Under the pieces are notes generated by a model. That model had not been told where the DNA came from, searched no databases, and saw nothing but the letters and a program-made list of their open reading frames with translations. Source: Paenibacillus radicis (ex Xue et al. 2023) (GTDB taxonomy: Bacteria; Bacillota; Bacilli; Paenibacillales; NBRC-103111). From it: a stretch of DNA of 64,000 nt. The stretch covers positions 1 to 64,000 of the forward strand of contig NZ_JANQBD010000027.1 of the NCBI RefSeq assembly GCF_024722015.1, written 5' to 3'. This document shows, piece by piece, positions 16,938-26,759 of this stretch (within the stretch, counting starts at the first letter, position 1; each line of letters begins with the position of its first letter). A program made the position numbers and the translations under genes.

Positions 16938-16984
16938 AAGTGCTTAATTTTGACTGATTGGAGTCAATGCTAGCACTTTTTTTG
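16938..16984 (+). terminator. Second terminator of matching design
   Basis: AAGTGCT / AGCACTT with an inner TTGACT/AGTCAA pair and seven T. Layout and spacing copy the terminator at 16513, yet no gene precedes it. Confidence 0.7.
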
Positions 16985-17056
16985 TTGTCTAAGTCGATCT
17001 GTGCTCGAAATTTTCTTATACAATCTAGCTTGGAGTAATTTTCATGATTTTTGAAA

Positions 17057-17113
17057 ACAGCCCTTGATAAATCAGCATTTTTCGTAGTTTTTTCTCAATA
17101 ATTATGAAGCCAC
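17057..17113 (+). repeat. Transposon-end-like repeats, unit 2
   Basis: CAGCCCTTGATAAATCAGCA then TTTTTTCTCAATAATTATGA and AGCCACA, matching unit 1 at roughly three quarters of positions. Confidence 0.55.
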
Positions 17114-17292
17114 ATAGCAAAATTTGTAGAAAAATAATAGCATCTAAGTTAGAATTAGGGGTATCGGCTAAAAGACAGATTTTTCAAAAAATACCACAAC
17201 TGCAACCAATTCGCAAATATCCGGAATCTAACGGTTATGAAAGCAGCCCGCTTCAGCAAGGGTTAAATTCATGGGAAGGAGGTCTGAATGGA

Positions 17293-19581
17293 TTGAATAT
17301 CGGATTATCGAGATATTTCATTCGCATGGTGTTGTTTATCCTGCTATTGGGAACCGTTCCCCTCTTTTTCCTGGGCTTTTTTTCTTATTCAAAATCCACG
17401 GCGATTTCAAGGGAGCAGGCCATCAAAGGAAATATGAGTATGCTATACCAGACTGAAATGCGGGTTGAGCAGCTGCTCAAAACGGTAGAGAATGCAGTGA
17501 CGCAGCTGCAATCCTCCTCTTTGATTCAGACCATGAAAAATCGAACTCTTACCCAGTACGAGTTTCAATATTTCGATGAGCTGCTATCTCAAATACATCA
17601 TTTACAATCGTACGAAAATGGAATTCAGGATGTGACCCTGGTAAACTACCAACAGGATTGGATCGGAAATAATCGAATCCTGACATCCTTGTCGGGATTA
17701 CCCAAAAAAGAAAACATAGATGTCTATGTTCAAGATCCCCGAAACGCTTATTGGACTAAAGAATTGCCTATAGATCAAATTCCGCCGGGCATGAGCACCA
17801 GTTATGGAATCAATTTCATTAAAAAGGTGCCGCTCCATGCGCAAAACCAAAAGCCTGTCGGTTTATTTATTACCAAAATTACAAGCTTGGAGCTGAATAA
17901 AATATTGTCTAACAGCTCGACCTCTGGCAAAACCATGATTTTGGATGAGCATTACCAAGTCATTGGAAGCACACAAGCCGGTGATTTGGGCAAAAGTTAC
18001 TCAAGCTTCTCGGACGTAAGGCTTCTTTCCGATGGCAGGAAGGAAGGGTATTTTGAGAATGAATTCGAAGAACAGGCGTCGGGGGTCATGTTCCTTAAAT
18101 CCGCCTATAACGGATGGTCTTATATATACATCATACCCATTAGTGAAATCACTAAAGAATCGCGCGTCATCGGATGGATTACGATTTCCATCTTGCTCGG
18201 TATCGCTGTGGTCATTCTTGCGACATCTTATATAATAGCTCGGAGAATGTATCTTCCCATTAAGCAATTGGTAGAAACGATAAAGGGCCTTACGAATACG
18301 AATGCCGGCGATGATATCCGGTCCGATGAGTTTCAATTTATTAGCGGCAGGGTTGCCAAAATGAAGGATACCCATGTGAAGCTTGAAAACCAGATACAAT
18401 CCCAGTATCAATATCTTCGCGAGTTATTTATTTTTAAGCTGTTTCAAGGGAAAGTCAGTCAGAGTGAGATTAACGAGAATTTAACCTTTTATGGCTATTT
18501 TGAAAATTGGAAGCGCTTAAATGTTATTTCGATTCAAATAGATACACTAAAGGACACAAGATATGAAGCAAGGAATCTCGATCTCCTGCTTTTTGCGATC
18601 AGCAACATAGTGTCCGAATTGATACCGATGCATCGCCGTTTAAGCCCGATCCAATTTGATAAATTTCAAGTCACTATATTGGGAAGCGAATCCGAAAACG
18701 TGAATGATGTGAAATCCGATCTTTATGAAAGAGCCGACCGCATCCAATCTACGGTTAAAAATGTGCTTGGGCTTGAGGTAAGCATCGGGATAAGCAACTG
18801 CTACGAGCACATCACGAATACTCCGAATGCTTATCATGAGAGCATAGAGGCGCTTCGGTACCGGATTAGACTAAGCGAAGCGTCCATATTGCTGCATGAA
18901 GACGTACAAACCGGGGACAGTCAGACCCTCCGGTTCCCGGACCAGATTGAAATCGAATTGATCGATGCCATTAAGCTGGCGGATACTGCAAGGGTGGAAG
19001 AGCTGTTAAACGCATTCTTGGAATCGGTGTTCAGTACGCAATTGGATTTCCGCTTATATCAGATGGCTTTTGTCCGGCTGCTTGTCGATTTGGATAAGAT
19101 TGTCCAACCGTACGGAATTTCATTAAGTACCCTATATGAGGGGGATCATTCGGTATTCGTGGAATTGTTTGAGTTGAAAACTGTTGATGAAATGAAGGCT
19201 TGGCTGCAGGATTCGATTATAGGCAGAATTGTAGGTATCCTGGAAGAACAACGGAAATCACAATACCAGAGATTATCAGAACAAATGCTGGAGCTGATTC
19301 ATGAGCGGTTCCATACAGATTTAACTCTTGAAGCATGTTCCAAGGCACTGAACTACCACCCAAACTACCTTAAGCGGGTGTTTCGCGGCGAACTTGGGGT
19401 CAACTTCAGCGATTATTTGATTCTTTACCGGATGAACATAGCAAAAAAATGGTTGGTCGACACCGACATGAGAATTTCTGAAATCGCTCTGAAGATCGGC
19501 TACAGTACCTCGCAAAATTTCATCCGTAATTTCCGGAAAACAGAGGGGATCACACCGGGACAATTCAGGGAAAAGTTATAA
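17293..19581 (+). CDS. Membrane AraC-family transcriptional regulator (Cache/HTH)
   Basis: About 762 residues: a membrane segment at about 13-35 (MVLFILLLGTVPLFFLGFF), an extracellular sensor of roughly 260 residues, a second membrane segment (WITISILLGIAVVILATSYIIA) with a short HAMP-like linker, a cytoplasmic spacer and a C-terminal double HTH (HTDLTLEACSKALNYHPNYL…, ISEIALKIGYSTSQNFIRNFRK, TPGQFREKL). Such one-component Paenibacillus regulators sense an extracellular sugar and activate the neighbouring transport operon. The frame is open to ATG 17104, but that start lies inside a transposon-end repeat; AAGGAGG at 17276-17282 serves TTG 17293. It probably controls the lpl-like operon downstream. 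Confidence 0.9.
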   Translation: MNIGLSRYFIRMVLFILLLGTVPLFFLGFFSYSKSTAISREQAIKGNMSMLYQTEMRVEQLLKTVENAVTQLQSSSLIQTMKNRTLTQYEFQYFDELLSQIHHLQSYENGIQDVTLVNYQQDWIGNNRILTSLSGLPKKENIDVYVQDPRNAYWTKELPIDQIPPGMSTSYGINFIKKVPLHAQNQKPVGLFITKITSLELNKILSNSSTSGKTMILDEHYQVIGSTQAGDLGKSYSSFSDVRLLSDGRKEGYFENEFEEQASGVMFLKSAYNGWSYIYIIPISEITKESRVIGWITISILLGIAVVILATSYIIARRMYLPIKQLVETIKGLTNTNAGDDIRSDEFQFISGRVAKMKDTHVKLENQIQSQYQYLRELFIFKLFQGKVSQSEINENLTFYGYFENWKRLNVISIQIDTLKDTRYEARNLDLLLFAISNIVSELIPMHRRLSPIQFDKFQVTILGSESENVNDVKSDLYERADRIQSTVKNVLGLEVSIGISNCYEHITNTPNAYHESIEALRYRIRLSEASILLHEDVQTGDSQTLRFPDQIEIELIDAIKLADTARVEELLNAFLESVFSTQLDFRLYQMAFVRLLVDLDKIVQPYGISLSTLYEGDHSVFVELFELKTVDEMKAWLQDSIIGRIVGILEEQRKSQYQRLSEQMLELIHERFHTDLTLEACSKALNYHPNYLKRVFRGELGVNFSDYLILYRMNIAKKWLVDTDMRISEIALKIGYSTSQNFIRNFRKTEGITPGQFREKL

Positions 19582-19888
19582 TAGTGAGCATGCAGAGGCT
19601 TACCTGAAGGTCGGAATGAAAAGACCTAAAGGACGGCTTCTTTTTGTTTTCCGTAACGAAAAGTATCAGCGGCCCATAGCAACGCGTGGTACAATGCCTG
19701 CTCCGGCAGGTTCCATACTGCTTATATCAAGGTTCCGAAATGATTGTTAAGGTATTACTTCACCGCGGATAAAGGGAAACGGGCTTATACCTCATTTCTG
19801 GTTCCCTCGGGAACATAGACATGAATTTTCCATGACGGATATAATCAAGGGCATATCAATCTCTTTTTAAGGAATAGGAGGTCTTCCA
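19582..19888. promoter_or_regulatory. Promoter region of the sugar transport operon
   Basis: A perfect inverted repeat GTTCCC-TC-GGGAAC lies at 19801-19814 and a TATAAT at 19840-19845, with only a weak -35. The palindrome is a candidate operator or activator site. Confidence 0.45.
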
Positions 19889-20806
19889 TTGCTGCATTCA
19901 TCATCACCTCTGCTGCGAAGCTTATACAAAAACCGTCTCATTTATCTTATGATCGCACCCGGCATTCTCTATTTTCTCGCATTCAAGTATTTACCGATGT
20001 TTGGGCTAATGATCGCATTTAAAGATTACCAACCGTTTCTAGGTGTTTGGGGGAGCAGGTGGGTCGGATTTAAACATTTTGAATATTTCATAAGTTTGCC
20101 TGATTTCTGGATGTTGTTCCGCAATACCTTTGTGCTCGCTTTTTACAATTTGGTGTTTTTCTTCCCGCTGCCGATCCTTGTGGCGCTCATGCTCAACGAG
20201 CTGCGCAGCAACCTATATAAGAGATTTGTCCAATCTATGATCTATGTGCCCCACTTCGTATCGTGGGTTGTAGTAGTGGGAATGGCCTTTATTTTTTTCA
20301 CAACGGAAGGCGGATTAGTGAACGAGCTACTGGTATCCTTCGGATTTGAGAAAATCAATTTCCTTTTGAATAAAGAATGGTTCCGACCTCTTGTTGTATC
20401 GGAAATCATTTGGAAGGAAATCGGTTGGGGGACGATCATTTTCCTGGCAGCGCTTGCAGGGGTCGACCAGCAGCTTTACGAAGCGGCTCACATGGATGGG
20501 GCTGGCAGATTCCGTCAGATTTGGCACATCACATTGCCTGCCATCCGGAGCACCATCGTCATTTTGTTAATTTTGCGGCTGGGTCAATTCCTCGATACCG
20601 GGTTTGAGCAAATCTATTTGATGTTAAACCCGATGAACCGGGAAATTGGAGAGGTATTCGACACCTATGTTTATACCAACGGAATTCAGCAGGGAAAATT
20701 CAGCTACACAACGGCAGTCGGTTTGTTCAAATCGGTGATCGGTATGGTATTGGTCATTGGAACCAACTATCTGGCCAAAAAATTCGGCGAAGAAGGCGTT
20801 TATTAA
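19889..20806 (+). CDS. ABC sugar transporter permease, LplB-like
   Basis: 305 residues, six membrane segments, with the binding-protein-dependent transport (EAA) loop EAAHMDGAGRFRQIWHITLPAIRSTI that contacts the ATPase. Members of the LplB/YtcP group import oligosaccharides or glycuronyl compounds and borrow a shared ATPase such as MsmX, in line with no ATPase gene here. The TTG start follows TAGGAGG. First gene of a permease-permease-binding protein-hydrolase operon; the next gene begins 12 bases downstream. Confidence 0.92.
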   Translation: MLHSSSPLLRSLYKNRLIYLMIAPGILYFLAFKYLPMFGLMIAFKDYQPFLGVWGSRWVGFKHFEYFISLPDFWMLFRNTFVLAFYNLVFFFPLPILVALMLNELRSNLYKRFVQSMIYVPHFVSWVVVVGMAFIFFTTEGGLVNELLVSFGFEKINFLLNKEWFRPLVVSEIIWKEIGWGTIIFLAALAGVDQQLYEAAHMDGAGRFRQIWHITLPAIRSTIVILLILRLGQFLDTGFEQIYLMLNPMNREIGEVFDTYVYTNGIQQGKFSYTTAVGLFKSVIGMVLVIGTNYLAKKFGEEGVY

Positions 20807-20818
20807 GGAGGGAATCTG

Positions 20819-21697
20819 ATGGTCTACCGGTCTTTAAGCAACCGTATATTTGACACATTCAACGTTGCAGCCCTCTTCATAGTGGCAATGATTATGATCG
20901 TTCCGTTTATTTTGATCATCAGCGGTTCGTTTGCGCCTGCGGAGGAGCTTCTGAAAAAGGGAGTTGTTTTCTTCCCATCAAGCTACACGCTGGATGCGTA
21001 TAGGTATATTTTCTCTACGGATTCGTTGGTCCGAAGTATGCTTGTAACCATTTATATCACTGTAGCAGGGACACTGCTCAACCTGTTCTTTACTTCCATT
21101 ACCGCATACGGGCTTGCGCGCAGAGATTTGTATGGGCGGCGTGCGATTATGCTAATGATTATTTTTACCATGCTGTTCAACGGCGGGATCATTCCGACTT
21201 TTCTGGTTGTCAAAGCCTTTGGCTTATTAGACAGCTACAATTCCTTGATCATTCCAACAGCAATAAGCGCTTTTAATCTGATAATCATGAAAAACTTTTT
21301 CCAGCAGCTTCCCGATGGTCTGGAGGAGGCAGCAAAAATTGATGGCTGCAACGATTTCGGCATTTTGTTCCGGATCGTGCTGCCGCTGTCTCTGCCGGCC
21401 TTGGCCACTTTTGCGCTTTTTTATGCGGTAGGCCACTGGAATACGTTTTTTAGCGCGATTTTATACATCAATGATTCAAACAAATGGCCGATTCAAGTTT
21501 TATTGCGGCAGATTGTCATCATGGCTCAAGGCGGGATCGGTGATTCCGGGCAATTCAATGAACATTTTGTCGTTCCGCCTTCGCAGACGGTTAGTATGGC
21601 GGTCATAGTCGTCTCGACCATTCCGATCCTGCTGGTTTATCCGTTTTTGCAAAAGCATTTTACCAAAGGTCTTTTACTAGGTTCAGTCAAAGGATGA
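20819..21697 (+). CDS. ABC sugar transporter permease, LplC/YtcP-like
   Basis: 292 residues, six membrane segments, EAA loop EEAAKIDGCNDFGILFRIVLPLSLPALATF. It forms the heterodimeric channel with the preceding permease. AAGGAGGG ribosome site six bases before the ATG. Typical length for the family and no anomalies. Confidence 0.93.
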   Translation: MVYRSLSNRIFDTFNVAALFIVAMIMIVPFILIISGSFAPAEELLKKGVVFFPSSYTLDAYRYIFSTDSLVRSMLVTIYITVAGTLLNLFFTSITAYGLARRDLYGRRAIMLMIIFTMLFNGGIIPTFLVVKAFGLLDSYNSLIIPTAISAFNLIIMKNFFQQLPDGLEEAAKIDGCNDFGILFRIVLPLSLPALATFALFYAVGHWNTFFSAILYINDSNKWPIQVLLRQIVIMAQGGIGDSGQFNEHFVVPPSQTVSMAVIVVSTIPILLVYPFLQKHFTKGLLLGSVKG

Positions 21698-21753
21698 TGA
21701 TAACTTGCGCAAGGCAGTTTATCATAAATATCAAATTAAGGGAGGAAACAGAG

Positions 21754-23274
21754 ATGTCAAGAGCCAGGGGGAAGACCAGCAAGAAGTACCGCGCAGGAAT
21801 GACCTTACTTTTAGTTGCGTTATTGGCCGGTTGCAGCAGCGGACCAACGACGCCGAGTCAGCCTAAGGATGGGGGTACCAGCCAAGTCGCGAATAATACC
21901 CCGCTGAAGGAACTGTCGGTTATGACGCAGTACAGCACATCTGAGCCGCCTAAGCCGGATAATATCGCGCTGGTGGAAATGGAGAAGTATACGGGAACGA
22001 AGCTGAACATCACTTGGGTGCCGAGTACTGCGTATACGGATAAGGTAAACGTAACGCTTTCCTCTAACGCTTTGCCACAAGTTTTGATGGTAACCGATCA
22101 CAAGTCCCCGACACTGGTCTCTGCGGTCCGCGCGGGGATGTTTTGGGAAGTCGGTCCTTATTTAAAGAGCTATCCTGAATTAAGCAAAAAGCTTGAAATG
22201 GTCACCAAAAACGCATCGGTTGACGGTAAATTGTATGGTATCTACCGCGGACGCGTCTTAGGACGAAACGGATTTATATACCGGCAGGATTGGCTCACAA
22301 GTTTAGGGCTGAAAGAGCCAAAGACAATTGATGAGTTTTACCAAATGATCAAAGCTTTCTCTACACAGGATCCGGACAAAAACGGGAAAAATGATACGGT
22401 CGGACTTATCATGGATAAAACCACACTTGATTCGAAAGACTTTTTCACTTGGTTCGGCGCCCCGAACGGCTGGGAATTTAAGGACGGCAAAGTCACTCCC
22501 GATTTTATGACCAAGGAGTATTTGGACGCGTTAAATTTTATGAAAAAATTGTATGATGAAAAGCTGATTAACGCCGATTTCCCTGTTACCCAATCCTTTA
22601 GAGACGTTATGAACAAAGGAATTGCCGGAGCGGCCCTTAGCTGCATGTGTCTGTCCATGGATGGATCGTTTAATACATTGGCTAAAGCGGACCCGAATGC
22701 AAAAATTGATATCGTTAACACGTTGGCGGGACCCAAGGGAGAGCGTGCGGCGGCCAGCGCAGGATTTTTCGGCATGTTTATGTTTCCGAAGTCGAGCGTA
22801 AAAACAGAAGCGGACCTTAAGAAAATATTGGCGTATTTAGATAAAATTTCTGATGAAAAAATGAACTTCCTGCTGGATTGGGGAATTGAGGGCAGACACC
22901 ATAAAATGGAAAACGGGAATCCTGTATTCACTGATGCCAAGCTCTTTGGGGACGAAATCAATCCGATCAAGCAGTTGAAAACTTGGGACGGCTCGTCCTA
23001 CGGCACATCAACCCCGCTGGGCAAAAAGCTGCTGGATATGTACGCGAAAAACGATAAGATCGTCCTGCATGACCCTACGCTGCCGCTTATTTCGAATACG
23101 TTCTCAGAAAGAGGAGCGGATCTTAAGAAGATTATTGGAGATGCACAGGTGAAATATATATTCGGGGAGTACAACCTGGAAGCTTGGAACAATGCGATCA
23201 ACCAATGGAAAAAACAAGGCGGAGATAAGGTTATCGAGGAGTTTACGGCTGAGTATGCAAAGCTGAATAAATAA
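21754..23274 (+). CDS. Extracellular sugar-binding lipoprotein, LplA-like
   Basis: 506 residues. Signal peptide with lipobox LLAGC (Cys at about residue 28), then a solute-binding fold with TQYSTSEPPKPDNIALVEMEKYTGTKLNITWV and GLKEPKTIDEFYQMIKAFSTQDPDKNGKNDTVGL, characteristic of LplA-type type-1 binding proteins. It captures the substrate outside the membrane for the two permeases. ATG 21754 follows GGGAGGAAAC; a frame open from 21694 overlaps the permease stop and adds a non-signal extension, so it was not used. Confidence 0.93.
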   Translation: MSRARGKTSKKYRAGMTLLLVALLAGCSSGPTTPSQPKDGGTSQVANNTPLKELSVMTQYSTSEPPKPDNIALVEMEKYTGTKLNITWVPSTAYTDKVNVTLSSNALPQVLMVTDHKSPTLVSAVRAGMFWEVGPYLKSYPELSKKLEMVTKNASVDGKLYGIYRGRVLGRNGFIYRQDWLTSLGLKEPKTIDEFYQMIKAFSTQDPDKNGKNDTVGLIMDKTTLDSKDFFTWFGAPNGWEFKDGKVTPDFMTKEYLDALNFMKKLYDEKLINADFPVTQSFRDVMNKGIAGAALSCMCLSMDGSFNTLAKADPNAKIDIVNTLAGPKGERAAASAGFFGMFMFPKSSVKTEADLKKILAYLDKISDEKMNFLLDWGIEGRHHKMENGNPVFTDAKLFGDEINPIKQLKTWDGSSYGTSTPLGKKLLDMYAKNDKIVLHDPTLPLISNTFSERGADLKKIIGDAQVKYIFGEYNLEAWNNAINQWKKQGGDKVIEEFTAEYAKLNK

Positions 23275-23295
23275 GAGGGAATTTATAAGAACAAC

Positions 23296-23342
23296 GCCGG
23301 TGAATGCGTGCCAGCATACCGTATGTTGACCCATTCACGGCA
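23296..23342 (+). promoter_or_regulatory. Intercistronic hairpin
   Basis: GCCGGTGAATG / CATTCACGGC with one bulge and an inner CATA/TATG pair, no T-run. It lies between the binding protein and the hydrolase and may protect the upstream mRNA or reduce hydrolase expression. Confidence 0.5.
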
Positions 23343-23371
23343 TTATAATTGGAGAGGGATGAGATAATCAG

Positions 23372-26300
23372 ATGGAATTTGATATCAGGAAGTTTCAGAA
23401 CCCGACAGAAGAATACCGGCTCCATCCTTTTTGGTTTTGGAACGGAGAAATGACCGAGGAAGAAATTAGCCGTCAATACGATGAGATGCAAGACAAAGGT
23501 GTGGGAGGAGTCTTCATTTGCGCGAGACAAGGGATTACCGTTCCCTATTTGTCCCAAGGCTGGTTCGAGATCGTACGGTTTGGTGTAGAAGAGGCTAAAA
23601 AAAGGAATATGCATGTGTGGCTTTACGATGAGTATCCGTATCCGAGCGGCATCGCCGGCGGAGAAGTAACTCTGCAGCATCCTGACGCCAAGCAGTATAC
23701 GCTCGAGCATACAACCGAACGGGTAGAAGGTGGAGCGCTCATTAGTATGGAACTTCCATGGGCCCGTATCCTGTATGCTAAAGCAGTTCCTGTCGGTGGG
23801 GACGGGAATAAGCGTTGGGAAGAAGCGGTAGATATTAGTCGGTGGATCGGTAATTACCAAGCAGAGCAAGTTTTCCAGAAGGCTGGGCTTACTGCCTACA
23901 CCGATAAGCGGTATTTCTCGTACGGTCCCGTGCAAAAGCTCGAATGGTCCGCTCCGCAAGGAGAATGGGAGCTTATTATTTTGCAGGAAAAAGAAATAGG
24001 TGATTTCAAATACTACGGAACCTATGTGGATCCTGCCCACCGGGAAGCGATGGAAACGTTCATTCGTGTGACCCATGACCGGTTCGCCGAGGAGCTTGGC
24101 GAGTATTTCGGTACAACGATCAAAGGTATGTTTACTGATGAGACCTTTTTTGTAAGCCGAATTCCATGGTCACCCATTATGCCTGAATATTTTCAAGAGA
24201 AATATGGCTACGACCTTCGTGAGCATTTGCCTGCCTTGCTGTACGAGGAAGCGGAAGGAGCGGCGCAGGTCCGGTACGATTTTTTCCAGGCAGCCCATGA
24301 ATTGCTGTTGGAAAACTATCATAAATTGATAAGCGACTGGTGCGAGAAGCACGGGCTCAGCTATGTAACAGAAGTTCCATCGATGCGTATGACCACCCAA
24401 CTGTACAGCCATGTTCCGGGTGGCGACACCGCGCACGAGAAAGTGGGGCGTTCACTGGAATGGGTTCTGAACCGTTACCAAGATAATATTCGGGGCAACG
24501 CGAAAATGGTAAGCTCCATCGCCCGTCAGCTGGAAAGAGAGCGGAACTTGATCGAATGCTTCCATAGCGTTGGTTGGTCCATGACGCTGCAGGATGCCAA
24601 GTGGATGATTGATCGGATGGCGGCTCAAGGCGTTAACTTTTTCAATCCTCATGCCTTCTTTTATACGCTTAACGGTTTGACCAAGCATGATGCGCCGCCT
24701 TCCCAGTTCCTTCAAAATCCTTACTGGAGGCACTTTAAGCAATTAGGCGATTATACCGGCAGAATCAGCTATGTGATGAGCTGTGGTACTGCTGAAGCCC
24801 CTATTGCTGTTTTGTTCCCCATCACCACCTACTGGACCCATATGGTCAACCCGAACAGGATGACTTATTGCGGTACGGAAGCGGGCGAAAAAAAGCGGGT
24901 TGAACAGCTGAAAAAAGAATGGGTGGATATTTGTAACCATTTAACCTTTATCCAGAGGGATTACGATCACTTGGATCCGGAGCTGCTGGAGCGGGCAAAG
25001 GTAGAGAACGGCATGATCGAATTAGGGAATGCATCCTATTCTATGCTTATTATACCGCCGATTACCAATTTGGAGACGAGGGCATGGCATAAAATTCGTG
25101 AGTTTTTGGAGAGTGGCGGCAAAGTCATCAGCATCGGACATACGCCGGTTGAATCCATCGACAAAGACTCGTCCACGCTGTCTGAGATTCAAAGTGTGTT
25201 CGGTTTATCGGACGAAGCATCCCGTCACCCCGGCTTGCTCTCAGTTGGCAACGGTGAAGCAGAAACGGACTTGAACGGATTGACCCATCTGTTGAATGAG
25301 CTACTGCCTGCCTCCATTAAGCTGGAGAGCGATCGCTCCAACAAAAGCTTTATGCTGCAAATCCGCAAAATGTCAGAAAACAGCGCTGTTGTTTTCCTCA
25401 ACAATCATGATGGGGACAGCCATAATTGTAATTTGATTGTGGATGCAGCCCAGTTATGGACAGCAACAGGCTTGAATCTGCAGGATGGTCAACTTGAATG
25501 CCGGGAATTATCGCTTGATACAGGCGAAGTTACTTCTCTCGGAGCTGAGCGAACAGGAAATTCGTTATTTAAGCTTCCTCTGCTGTTCGCACCTTACCAG
25601 TCCCGGCTTATCCAATTAACTTGGGAGAAAAATTCTAAAATCGCAGAAGCAGGCACAGTTGCAGAGCCTGCGGCTAAGCTCGAAATGTCTGTGGAAGGCC
25701 CATGGCAGCTCCGTCCGGAACGAAACAATATGGTTAGATTTGACATCTTTTCGATTGATATCCGGAGCCAACAGGGAGAGTCTCGTTTATTCACCAACGG
25801 AAAGGAAGCGAAGGTTCCGGTCAAGACGTTTATCGATCAATGTTCCGACCTGGCGGCTTTTGCCGGAATTCCCGTTGTCATGAGCCAACATTTCGGGACT
25901 CCCTTGAAGACACGTATTGCATATCCGCTGAAAAGCATTTATCGGGTATCCTTTCAAGTAGAGGAGCTTCCTTCGGAATGCCGGCTTGTCATGGACAAGG
26001 GAGCGATTTCGGGTGAATGGCGGATTCGCGTTAACGATGGCATAGTTACCTCCGAAAGCTGCGCGCCGTACTACCTGTACGACTACTTGAACATTGGGGC
26101 TGACATTCGGGAATACCTGAAGCCGGGCGCTAACGAAATTACCGTTGAGGTAGATATTCAATGTGATTGGGATGGTTTAGTCGAGGCCATTCATTTGGAA
26201 GGGGATTTTGGAGTCAGCCACGATAAGGACAAGCAAATCGTTTTAACAAGGAAGGTAGAGCAGACTTCCGGGTTGAAGGGCGGACTGGTGAATGGGTATC

Positions 26301-26611
26301 CCTATTATGCAGGAACCTTGTGCTACAAACGGATCGAAACGATTACGGAACTGCCGGATACGGAGACTTTCGTACTTACATTCCGAGATTGGGATACGCA
26401 TTTCCATGATTGCGCTGAGGTATTGGTTAACGGTCAGTCGCTCGGGGTCCGCTCTTGGACACCTTATTCGTGGGAAGGAAGCAGCTCGGTCTTGCAGAAT
26501 GGTGAGAACCTAATCGAGATTCGTGTGACGAACACCTTGGTTGGCCTGCTGGAAGGAAAGACGTTTAATTACGCAACGCATAAGATAGAGCGTATTGAAG
26601 ATTTGCTCTAA
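23372..26611 (+). CDS. GH106-like glycosyl hydrolase (putative alpha-L-rhamnosidase)
   Basis: 1079 residues, no signal peptide, so cytoplasmic. The N-terminus FQNPTEEYRLHPFWFWNGEM followed by GGVFICARQG and MHVWLYDEYPYPSGIAGG matches the catalytic barrel opening of GH106-like rhamnosidases; acidic residues in GMFTDETFF are candidate catalytic or metal ligands. The C-terminal half has beta-sandwich modules (LFTNGKEAKVPV…, LRPERNNMVRFD…, EVLVNGQSLGVRSWTPYSW). As last gene after the transporter, it probably breaks down the imported oligosaccharide. Family level is fairly sure, rhamnose specificity is inferred. Confidence 0.78.
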   Translation: MEFDIRKFQNPTEEYRLHPFWFWNGEMTEEEISRQYDEMQDKGVGGVFICARQGITVPYLSQGWFEIVRFGVEEAKKRNMHVWLYDEYPYPSGIAGGEVTLQHPDAKQYTLEHTTERVEGGALISMELPWARILYAKAVPVGGDGNKRWEEAVDISRWIGNYQAEQVFQKAGLTAYTDKRYFSYGPVQKLEWSAPQGEWELIILQEKEIGDFKYYGTYVDPAHREAMETFIRVTHDRFAEELGEYFGTTIKGMFTDETFFVSRIPWSPIMPEYFQEKYGYDLREHLPALLYEEAEGAAQVRYDFFQAAHELLLENYHKLISDWCEKHGLSYVTEVPSMRMTTQLYSHVPGGDTAHEKVGRSLEWVLNRYQDNIRGNAKMVSSIARQLERERNLIECFHSVGWSMTLQDAKWMIDRMAAQGVNFFNPHAFFYTLNGLTKHDAPPSQFLQNPYWRHFKQLGDYTGRISYVMSCGTAEAPIAVLFPITTYWTHMVNPNRMTYCGTEAGEKKRVEQLKKEWVDICNHLTFIQRDYDHLDPELLERAKVENGMIELGNASYSMLIIPPITNLETRAWHKIREFLESGGKVISIGHTPVESIDKDSSTLSEIQSVFGLSDEASRHPGLLSVGNGEAETDLNGLTHLLNELLPASIKLESDRSNKSFMLQIRKMSENSAVVFLNNHDGDSHNCNLIVDAAQLWTATGLNLQDGQLECRELSLDTGEVTSLGAERTGNSLFKLPLLFAPYQSRLIQLTWEKNSKIAEAGTVAEPAAKLEMSVEGPWQLRPERNNMVRFDIFSIDIRSQQGESRLFTNGKEAKVPVKTFIDQCSDLAAFAGIPVVMSQHFGTPLKTRIAYPLKSIYRVSFQVEELPSECRLVMDKGAISGEWRIRVNDGIVTSESCAPYYLYDYLNIGADIREYLKPGANEITVEVDIQCDWDGLVEAIHLEGDFGVSHDKDKQIVLTRKVEQTSGLKGGLVNGYPYYAGTLCYKRIETITELPDTETFVLTFRDWDTHFHDCAEVLVNGQSLGVRSWTPYSWEGSSSVLQNGENLIEIRVTNTLVGLLEGKTFNYATHKIERIEDLL

Positions 26612-26648
26612 CTTCTGGATGAACGTTTAAGAAAGCATTTGTGAATAG

Positions 26649-26759
26649 CGCTTACGGCGGCTGAAGGTGCATCGAAGCTTAGCTCTTTGATGAACTTCAA
26701 TTAGATCTGTCTGTTTCCTGTTAATCGGAGCCTCAGATCCTGCAGCCGTAAGCCTTTTT
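26649..26759 (+). terminator. Operon terminator
   Basis: GCTTACGGCGGCTG pairs with CAGCCGTAAGC across a long loop, followed by TTTTTT. Confidence 0.75.
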
